64,000 nt of DNA from Pseudactinotalea suaedae (GTDB lineage: Bacteria; Actinomycetota; Actinomycetes; Actinomycetales; Beutenbergiaceae): the NCBI RefSeq assembly GCF_009733815.1, contig NZ_WNXY01000004.1, positions 186,001 through 250,000 on the forward strand, in the 5' to 3' direction. Positions 58,142 to 64,000 of the stretch are shown here, one piece after another (position 1 is the first letter of the stretch; each line of letters begins with the position of its first letter). The position numbers were made by a program, and so were the translations under genes. Under the pieces are notes generated by a model, which was not told where the DNA came from, made no database searches, and saw nothing but the letters and a program-made list of their open reading frames with translations.

Positions 58142-58669
58142 GTGCGTCACCGCATCGGAGGGGTGCTGGTGCTCGCGGCCACGCTGGCGCTGACAGCGTG
58201 CATCGGCGCCGGGCCTGGTGAGCAGACGACGGCCGGCTCGGGCTGGCGGCTTCTCGGTGAGGGCCTCTCCGGCTCGGCCTATCGCACAGGCGTCGCCACC
58301 ACGGCCGATCAGATGGAGGCGCTCTGGGACGAGGCCGGGCTCGACGGCGACCCGCCGCCCATCGACTTCGCCACCGAGATCGGAGTGTGGTTCGGCGCCG
58401 TGTACGGCGGCGACTGCCCGATACGGCTCGACGACGTGGTGGTGACCGGCGACGTGCTCCACGCGGAGATCGTGATCCGGGGCTACCCCGATGGGTGCTC
58501 CGACGACGCCAACCCGCACGCGTACGTCGTCGCCGTAGAGCGAACGATGCTGCCCGACCGCGCATTCTGGGTCCAGCTCAGCGCCGACGACCCACCGCGC
58601 GGGGAGCCAGAAGAGCGCACGTTCGTCGACGTCGATCTCTCCGAGCCGGGTTCGACGGCCGACTCCTGA
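58142..58669 (+). CDS. Lipoprotein of unknown function
   Basis: 175 residues from GTG 58142. A lipoprotein signal (GVLVLAATLALTAC, lipobox LTAC) ends at Cys20. The mature domain contains GLSGSAYRTGVATTADQMEALWDEAGL and FATEIGVWFGAVYGGDCPIRLDDVVV with two Cys that may form a disulfide, and an acidic C-terminus. I recognise no named family. Divergent from the rhodanese-metZ operon. Confidence 0.75.
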   Translation: MRHRIGGVLVLAATLALTACIGAGPGEQTTAGSGWRLLGEGLSGSAYRTGVATTADQMEALWDEAGLDGDPPPIDFATEIGVWFGAVYGGDCPIRLDDVVVTGDVLHAEIVIRGYPDGCSDDANPHAYVVAVERTMLPDRAFWVQLSADDPPRGEPEERTFVDVDLSEPGSTADS

Positions 58670-58766
58670 CCGCGCGACCGGTGATCCGTCCTCTCGGTCG
58701 CCGGTGCCCGGCCTGGTGAGGGTGTCGATTGCGTCCCCGCGGGCCCGCACCCACCAGAATGTTCGG

Positions 58767-59429
58767 GTGCGTTCTCTCCGTCTCGGCGTCGCTCTGCTCG
58801 CCGCCTCCGCCGCGCTCCTGACCGGCTGCACCGACCCCTCGCCCGCGCTCGACGAGCCGAGCGAGCCTCCGTCGTCGGAGACCTCGGAGGGAACCTCGGA
58901 GTCGCCCGAGCCCGAGGAGCCCAGCGAATCGGCCACCGAGGCCGACGAGCCCGCACCGCCGGTGTTCGGGACATCGCCCACCCAGCCGGGCGGTGCGGCG
59001 ACCGCGTGCGTCGCGGACGCGCTCGGAGCCCCGCTCACCTTCAGCACCGTGCTGACGGCGGCCGACCCGATCACCCTCGACGACCTCACGCTCGACCCCC
59101 AGAACGCGGCCGAGATCGAGATCCTCGACGCGTACGTGCTGCCGTTCAGCGGCGGCGCCGGTGGCCTTGCCGTCGGCGACTACCCGCCCGCGGACCCCGG
59201 GGCCGCCCGCGAGGACGTGGGTGGGTACCCGCTCGCGGCCGGCGAGACGGTGACCGTCGGCGTGGGCGTGAGCGCGCAGAGCCCGACCACGATGGAGTTC
59301 GTCCTCACCTATCGCGGGGCCGACGGCGACGTCCGCACCCTCACCGCCCAGCACGAGGTGTCGATCGCCCAGACCTGCACCTCCGAGGGGCCGGCCACCG
59401 AGACCCCCACCGGAACCGCGACCGGCTGA
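58767..59429 (+). CDS. Acidic Ser/Glu-rich lipoprotein
   Basis: 220 residues from GTG 58767, 98 bases after the previous lipoprotein; GAAT-type -10 sequence just upstream suggests a leaderless start. Signal LRLGVALLAASAALLTGC with lipobox LTGC, then an acidic low-complexity linker (about 25-70, SEPPSSETSEGTSESPE...) that would hold the C-terminal beta-rich domain away from the membrane. That domain (about 85-205) has ADPITLDDLTLDPQNAAEIEILDAYVLPF. Function unknown. Confidence 0.75.
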   Translation: MRSLRLGVALLAASAALLTGCTDPSPALDEPSEPPSSETSEGTSESPEPEEPSESATEADEPAPPVFGTSPTQPGGAATACVADALGAPLTFSTVLTAADPITLDDLTLDPQNAAEIEILDAYVLPFSGGAGGLAVGDYPPADPGAAREDVGGYPLAAGETVTVGVGVSAQSPTTMEFVLTYRGADGDVRTLTAQHEVSIAQTCTSEGPATETPTGTATG

Positions 59430-59437
59430 CTCCCCTG

Positions 59438-59482
59438 GCGTCATACGTTCGGAGGAACCCCTGCCACGCGGCGTATGACGTC
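59438..59482. repeat. Palindromic repeat family C, copy 3
   Basis: GCGTCATACG (59438-59447) and CGTATGACGTC (59472-59482) form the inverted ends around a 24-base centre beginning TTCGGAGGAA. The 45-bp unit fills the gap between two convergent genes, and the repeat itself supplies the last bases of the MFS stop codon (TGA at 59481-59483). Bidirectional terminator use is possible. Confidence 0.78.
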
Positions 59483-60734
59483 AGGCCGGGGCGGCGTCCT
59501 CCACAACGGCGTCGTCGTCGCCCTGGTCGAGGTGGCGGAGCTGACGCCAGATCAGCACCACGAACACCGCCGACCCGATGCCGGCGAACCAGAACGGCGT
59601 CGCCACGGTGTAGCGCTCGGCGAGCAGGCCACCGAGCGTGGACCCGAGCACCAGACCACCGAAGACGCCGAGGCTGTTGACGCCGTTGACCCGCCCCTGC
59701 AGGGTGAGCGGCACCACGCGTTGCCGGATGGTCGCCGAGGTCGTCCCCCACACGAAGGCGTGCGCGCCGAAGACCACGAAGATCACCATCGCCACCCACG
59801 GGGTGTGCGTGGTGGCGAGCGCGAGGTGCGTCAGCGCCTCGATGATCAGGCCGATCCGCATGAGGTTGCCCAGCGTCACCCGCCGGGTCAGCCAGCCGTA
59901 GCAGCCCGTGCCGACCAGCCCGCCGATCGCCCCCATGGTCGTGATCAGCCCGAACCCGATCGCGCCGATGCCCAGCTGACGCTGGGCGTACAGCACCAGC
60001 ACCGACCACGCGGCGCCGAACGTGATGTTGAAGATGAAGATCGTCAGCACCAGCGTGCGGACCGCCGGATGCGTCGCCGCCCAGCGCAGCCCCTCGGCGA
60101 GGTCGTGCCGCACGTGTCGCCGCTCGCCGGTGCGCTCGATCCGGGGCAGCCGCACCCGGGACAGCAGCACCAGCGCCGCGACCACCAGCAGGATCTGGCT
60201 GGCGAACGGCCACGCGTGCCCGAGCGCGAACAGTGCCGCACCGACCGGCGGTCCCGCCAGCTGGTTGAGGGTGACGACGCCGGTCATCACCCGCGCGTTC
60301 GCCACCGGGAGGTCCTTGCGTGCCACCAGCATCGGCACGAGCGTCGAGGACGTGTTGTCCACGAACACCTCGGCGCAGCCGAGGAGGAACAGCACCGGCA
60401 GCACGATGCTGATCGACACGTGCCCGGTGAGCACCGCCGTCGCGAGCACGGCGAGCACCACGATCCGGAGGGCGTTCGCGGTCACCATGACGCGCCACCG
60501 GTCGAAACGGTCCGAGATCACGCCCGCGACGAGCGAGAACAGCAGCGGCGGCAACCACTGCAGCGTGGCGCCGAGCGCGACCAGCCGGGCATCGTCGGTG
60601 AGCGACGCGACCAGGAGCGGGCCGGCGGCCAGCACGATGCCGTCGCCGAGGTTGCTCACCCAGCTCGATCCGAGGAGCCACCGGAACGGCCGGCCCAGAC
60701 GAGCGGGGAGCAGCCTCTCCGTCAGCCTGCTCAT
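59481..60734 (-). CDS. MFS transporter, enterobactin-exporter-like (MFS_3) type
   Basis: 417 residues from ATG 60734 (three residues upstream also possible). Twelve hydrophobic segments; SSWVSNLGDGIVLAAGPLLVASLT at the start and VISDRFDRWRVMVTANALR (motif A-like) are characteristic of MFS_3 members such as EntS and many actinobacterial permeases. GCAEVFVDNTSSTLVPMLVARKDLPVANAR is a further family signature. It probably exports a small molecule; the substrate is unknown. Confidence 0.9.
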   Translation of the reverse strand: MSRLTERLLPARLGRPFRWLLGSSWVSNLGDGIVLAAGPLLVASLTDDARLVALGATLQWLPPLLFSLVAGVISDRFDRWRVMVTANALRIVVLAVLATAVLTGHVSISIVLPVLFLLGCAEVFVDNTSSTLVPMLVARKDLPVANARVMTGVVTLNQLAGPPVGAALFALGHAWPFASQILLVVAALVLLSRVRLPRIERTGERRHVRHDLAEGLRWAATHPAVRTLVLTIFIFNITFGAAWSVLVLYAQRQLGIGAIGFGLITTMGAIGGLVGTGCYGWLTRRVTLGNLMRIGLIIEALTHLALATTHTPWVAMVIFVVFGAHAFVWGTTSATIRQRVVPLTLQGRVNGVNSLGVFGGLVLGSTLGGLLAERYTVATPFWFAGIGSAVFVVLIWRQLRHLDQGDDDAVVEDAAPA

Positions 60735-60785
60735 CGCACCCACGAGCAGTGCACGCTACTCCTGTGCTTGGGTAGCGTCGGGGAC

Positions 60786-61794
60786 ATGGACTGGACCGCC
60801 GACGTCGACGCTGGATCCTGGCTCGTCGAGCGCATCGACAGGCCGTGGCGGGGCACGATCCACGACGTCGTCCCGCGTGGTTTCAACGCGTACGCGCGGG
60901 TGCTCCACCCCGCCTCGCGCGACCGCCCCGTCGGGCAGCCGTGGCCGCCGCTGCCGTACGCCGCGCACCGCGCCGAGTGGGCGGCCTTCCAGGCCGACGG
61001 CCCGCAGATCGACGGCGAGCAGGTCTCGTGGGAGCGGACCGCCGCGGCGTTCGGGGACCACGATGCATCCCCTCGCGCAGTGGGGCGCGCTGGTCGCCCC
61101 CGGTGTGGTCGTCGAGAACGAGGACGGCCCGCGCGACCGCGCCGGGTGGCGCTACGCCCAGCCCGAGCTGGGCCAGCTCGAGCTCACCGCGCTGGCCACC
61201 GTCGCCGGTCACCTCGCCCAGCACACCAGCACGCCCGACGGCGGCCATCTCGCCGTCTGGGAGGGCTGGGGTGGGTTGGTGGGAGCCATGGGGCCGACAC
61301 CCTCGCGGGCGTTCGGCAGCATCTCCGACGACGCCCGGCACCGTGGTCTGCTGGCCCACCTGGTCCCGGAGCGGTTCCGCAGCCCGTTCGCGAGGGACAG
61401 GTGGCAGCCCGGGATCCTGCCCGACGACGTCTCGCGTGGACCGCGGCTGCGCCTCCCGGGACGCGACCACGTGCTGTTCACCGGCGGCGTCGCCGAGCTG
61501 ACCTCGCCCGACTGGGTGCTGGCTGCACCGTGGCGGGACCGGGAGGCGGAGGCCCACGGGTTCGACCCGTCGGCGCACTCGCCGAGCCTCGTGTGGCCCA
61601 CCGATCGTGCGTGGGTGCTGGTGAGCGAGGTGGACTGGGACTCGACGGTGGTGGCCGGCAGCGCGGCCCTCGTCGCCGACCTGTGCGCCGACCCCGCGCT
61701 CGAGGCCGTGCCGCTGCCCGCCGACACCGCCTTGACCGAGGATGCCGACACGGTCAACCGCGCCGTGCCCGGCCCCGATAGCCTGCGGGGGTGA
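60786..61794 (+). pseudogene. Hypothetical actinobacterial protein, single frameshift in a G4 run
   Basis: ATG 60786 opens a frame encoding DWTADVDAGSWLVERIDRPW through WERTAAAFG, which is then lost. A second frame takes over from TTMHPLAQWGALVAPG and continues to the stop at 61794. Removing one G from the G4 run at 61053-61056 joins the two into a smooth protein of about 335 residues containing RYAQPELGQLELTALA and WVLVSEVDWDSTVVAG. The stop overlaps the next start (GTGA), as expected for an intact gene, so the frameshift is recent or a sequencing error. Family unrecognised. Confidence 0.75.
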
Positions 61795-62429
61795 GCGAGG
61801 CCGGGGGGATCACGACGCGGACGGCGATCGCGTTCCTGCTCGCCACCTGGCCGCGGCGCGTGCTGGCGTCGCTGCTGCTGCTGGTGCCCGTGGTCGTGGC
61901 TGCCGCGGGCGGGTTCCGGCAGGCCGACCCGCCGCCCCGCGGGGTCGAGCCCGAGGTCGTCACCGACACCGGCGCCTACCTCGTGGTGCCGCGCTACTAC
62001 TTCGTCTCGGACCAGGTGGACGCCTACGGGCTCGACGACGGCGAGCGCTGGGTGGGCGCCGTCGTCCAGATCACCAACCAGGGAACCGAGCCGATCAGCG
62101 TCACCTTCAGCGACGAGACCTTCGAGCTGCCGGCATCGGTCCCGAACGACGGCTCCGTGAACCCGCACGAGGCGCTCCGCCTCGACACCGCCCGGCCGGT
62201 CGGCGAGGCGCAACCCGGGCTGACCTACGAGGTGGCGCTGCTGTGGGGCACCACCGGCATGCAGGACCCGCCACCGGAGCTCACCTTCACGATGAACCGC
62301 ACGGCGTGGACCGAGTGGAGCATCGAGGCCGGGTACTCCACGTGGCGCAGCACGGGCGACTCCTACGACGTGCCGCTCCCGCTCGGCGATGCCCCGGCCT
62401 CGATCCTCGAGGACGAGGAGGAGGAGTGA
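61791..62429 (+). CDS. Membrane-anchored protein of a coupled three-gene set (1)
   Basis: 212 residues from GTG 61791, overlapping the previous stop. One N-terminal membrane segment (about 24-42, VLASLLLLVPVVVAAAGGF) and a large outer domain with beta-rich text (GERWVGAVVQITNQGTEPISVTF, then ASVPNDGSVNPHEALRLDTARP), ending in an acidic tail EDEEEE. The fold looks like an immunoglobulin-type or DUF4352-like surface domain; no enzyme motif. The stop overlaps the next start. Confidence 0.75.
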   Translation: MSEAGGITTRTAIAFLLATWPRRVLASLLLLVPVVVAAAGGFRQADPPPRGVEPEVVTDTGAYLVVPRYYFVSDQVDAYGLDDGERWVGAVVQITNQGTEPISVTFSDETFELPASVPNDGSVNPHEALRLDTARPVGEAQPGLTYEVALLWGTTGMQDPPPELTFTMNRTAWTEWSIEAGYSTWRSTGDSYDVPLPLGDAPASILEDEEEE

Positions 62430-62986
62430 GGCGCGCGAGATGGGCCGTGGCGGGGATGGCCGCCGTCGCGGTCGCGGTGGGTGGCGGAGCGAACGCCGTC
62501 GACAGCAACTACCTCGCCAGCGGGTGGCACACGGTGGTCCGGGGTGAGAGCGCCACCGACGTCGCGGCGGCGAGCTTCCAGGTCCACGTGCACGGGGCCA
62601 CCGCCTCGCCGCACCTCGACGACGACGAGCTGGTGACCAGCCCCGGCCTGTTCGTGCTCGTCGACGTGTCCTACGCGACCGAGGACGCGTGGCGCACGCC
62701 CGAGGAGATCGTGCTCATCGACGCCGACGGGCGCGAGTTCACCCAGCCCAGCGGGTTCGGGTCCGCGGGCAGCCCCTGGCTCGCCGGACCGGACATCTGG
62801 TTCCGGGGCGGCCTGCTGTTCGAGGTGCCCGCCGACGCGGTCGCCGACCTCACCCTGGAGGTCCGGCCGGAGCGTCCCAACGCGCAGCTCCCCTCGACGG
62901 TCGTCCGTGTCCCGCTGACGGTGACGACCGAGTCGTCGCCGCTGACCCTGACGTACGAGACCCTGCTGGCGGAGGGCGAGCGATGA
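62426..62986 (+). CDS. Membrane-anchored protein of a coupled three-gene set (2)
   Basis: 186 residues from GTG 62426 (GTGA overlap). A twin-arginine-like or Sec-type signal at the start (RRARWAVAGMAAVAVAVGGGANA) is followed by beta-rich text: SPGLFVLVDVSYATEDAW and PEEIVLIDADGREFTQPSG then FEVPADAVADLTLEVRPE. The pattern (value, D-x-R-E-F, F-E-V-P) resembles DUF4352-type extracellular domains. No catalytic residues recognised; role inferred as part of an envelope complex with its coupled neighbours. Confidence 0.72.
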   Translation: MRRARWAVAGMAAVAVAVGGGANAVDSNYLASGWHTVVRGESATDVAAASFQVHVHGATASPHLDDDELVTSPGLFVLVDVSYATEDAWRTPEEIVLIDADGREFTQPSGFGSAGSPWLAGPDIWFRGGLLFEVPADAVADLTLEVRPERPNAQLPSTVVRVPLTVTTESSPLTLTYETLLAEGER

Positions 62987-63660
62987 CCGAGCCGCAGCCT
63001 CCCGCGGCCCCCTACGGCGCCGTCGACCCCGACCCCACGCCACCCCACGCCCAGGCCGCTCCTCCCGGGGCGGGCGAGCCGCCGTCGTCGGCTCCCCCAG
63101 GGCCGCCCAGCGGACTCGCGAACGAGCGAGGGCCCCGACGGCGCGTGGCGAGCACCGCCGCCGTCCTCGCTCTCGTGGGCTCCCTCGCGGGATGGGGGTG
63201 GTTCGCGAGCGAGAACGCGCGCGAGGGCTGGTGGGAGTTCGGCAGGCACGTCGCGGTCGAGCCCGGCGACGACGGATGGGCCGACGTGGACACCCTGAGC
63301 GTGCGGCTGACAGCCGCGGACACCGCCACGACGATCGACGGCGTCGAACCGCCGGCAGGGTTCGAGTACCTGGTGCTCGCCTTCGACGTCGAGGCGACCG
63401 AGGTCGAGCTGTACCGCAGCTGCACCGTGGAGGTGCTCGACACCCAGGGCCGGGAGTTCCTCGCCGGACGCGAGGTCCCCAACGGGGACCCGTACACCTC
63501 CGAGCTCATGTGCGGCACCTCCGACCCCGAGGAGGACCCGGTGCCGGGCGCTCAGTCGGTGCTGGTGCTGGTGCCCACCGGTGCCGAGCCGGTCTCGGTG
63601 CGGATCGACTCGCGGGAGTTCCCGCCCGCGACCTTCGTGGAGCTGCCCCTGCGCTCCTGA
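62983..63660 (+). CDS. Membrane-anchored protein of a coupled three-gene set (3)
   Basis: 225 residues from ATG 62983 (ATGA overlap). A Pro/Ala-rich cytoplasmic tail (about 1-50) leads to one membrane segment (about 55-73, ASTAAVLALVGSLAGWGWF). The outer domain contains PAGFEYLVLAFDVEATEVEL and CTVEVLDTQGREFLAGREV, closely matching the preceding protein's DxxGREF pattern, which suggests that the two arose by duplication. Function unknown. Convergent with the partial gene at the window end. Confidence 0.75.
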   Translation: MTEPQPPAAPYGAVDPDPTPPHAQAAPPGAGEPPSSAPPGPPSGLANERGPRRRVASTAAVLALVGSLAGWGWFASENAREGWWEFGRHVAVEPGDDGWADVDTLSVRLTAADTATTIDGVEPPAGFEYLVLAFDVEATEVELYRSCTVEVLDTQGREFLAGREVPNGDPYTSELMCGTSDPEEDPVPGAQSVLVLVPTGAEPVSVRIDSREFPPATFVELPLRS

Positions 63661-64000
63661 CGCGGGCGCCGGCGCAGCTGACCGACCGCGCCGAACCGGG
63701 TCAGCAGCCGGTCGGCGAACACGGCCGTGAGGGCCACGGTCAGCACGAGCGTGATCATCTCGGCGACCCCGTTGAGGGGGTCGTAGAGGGCGGCCCAGAC
63801 CAGCTCCTCCCGCGACCCGAGCACGAGCCGGGCGAGCCACCAGACGACGACGTCGGCCTGCGCGACCACCGTGAACAGCACGCAGTAGACGAGCACCGGC
63901 GCGAAGGCCGACCGCAGCACCAGGGCAGCGCCCCCGACCAGCGCACCGAACCGTCCGGTGGTGTCGGACAGCCTGCTCCAGGCCTGCCGCAGCGGCGCGT
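63552..64000 (-). CDS. Membrane protein, 5' end outside the window
   Basis: The minus-strand frame is open from the window edge and ends TGA at 63552, so the start lies beyond 64000. The visible part has at least two membrane segments (FAPVLVYCVLFTVVAQADVVVWWLARLVLG and MITLVLTVALTAVFAD). The last 36 or so codons (from about GQLRRRPRQERRG) are antisense to the preceding coupled gene, an unusually long convergent overlap; the natural stop may have been lost. No family recognised. Confidence 0.6.
   Translation of the reverse strand, partial: APLRQAWSRLSDTTGRFGALVGGAALVLRSAFAPVLVYCVLFTVVAQADVVVWWLARLVLGSREELVWAALYDPLNGVAEMITLVLTVALTAVFADRLLTRFGAVGQLRRRPRQERRGSSTKVAGGNSRESIRTETGSAPVGTSTSTD

Overview
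The window is very GC-rich, gene-dense and full of GTG starts, 1-4 bp start/stop overlaps (ATGA, GTGA, TGATG) and apparently leaderless genes. With the actinobacterial marker set seen here (LytR_C protein, AMIN-like lipoprotein, IdeR-type iron box, metZ-rhodanese pair behind a SAM riboswitch, MmyB-like regulators) it points to a chromosome of an Actinomycetota member, plausibly a Micrococcales soil or plant-associated bacterium. The genus cannot be fixed from the sequence alone. I see no rRNA, insertion sequence, phage module or CRISPR array; the only tRNA is tRNA-Ser(CGA).

Layout. 1-2.8 kb: a partial BrnT-like toxin, a doubly frameshifted XRE-fusion antitoxin-like gene, a siderophore-interacting reductase under an IdeR/DtxR box, and an AMIN-like lipoprotein. 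3.0-5.8 kb: a three-gene SPFH-SHOCT / double zinc ribbon / small membrane protein operon resembling the Bacillus YdjGHI membrane-stress module. 5.8-9.1 kb: an MFS exporter and small accessory genes. 9.2-20.3 kb: a divergent carbohydrate and sugar-acid locus. Leftward run an enolase-superfamily enzyme, a FadR/GntR regulator, a mutarotase-like protein and an SDR. Rightward run a sugar ABC importer, a GH36-type alpha-galactosidase, an Asp-box beta-propeller protein and a second SDR. 20.3-28.4 kb: two ABC exporters (one with its TetR regulator and operator), NhaA and a zinc alcohol dehydrogenase. 28.5-31.2 kb: an arsenic operon (ACR3, ArsR-ArsC fusion, ArsC) behind a 32-bp operator. 32.3-39.3 kb: an MFS exporter, then an operon of RuBisCO-like protein, DUF1537 acid-sugar kinase, GH127 glycosidase and Asp/Glu racemase-type protein, best explained as plant acid-sugar (D-apionate-like) catabolism.

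39.3-64 kb: ordinary actinobacterial housekeeping and membrane genes. These include tRNA-Ser with a strong terminator, a NUDIX-LOG fusion coupled to a sirtuin, a two-component system, ilvD, tadA, a membrane glutaredoxin, upp, metZ-rhodanese, lipoproteins, an MFS exporter and a chain of coupled membrane-anchored proteins at the right end.

The most unusual signal is not a gene family. The window carries several families of short palindromic repeats. One (about 16-bp units phased at 28 bp, arranged forward then inverted) fills the gap between two convergent genes at 56.1 kb and also occurs in frame inside the acid-sugar kinase at 37.2 kb. Another is four 44-bp hairpins alternating between two subtypes (50.36-50.68 kb). 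A third is a 45-47-bp inverted repeat with copies at 46.7, 51.5 and 59.4 kb. A fourth is a perfect 32-bp palindrome at 42.9 kb, near a 16-bp duplication of the tRNA-Ser 3' end. Two genes carry single-base frameshifts, which may be real decay or assembly errors.
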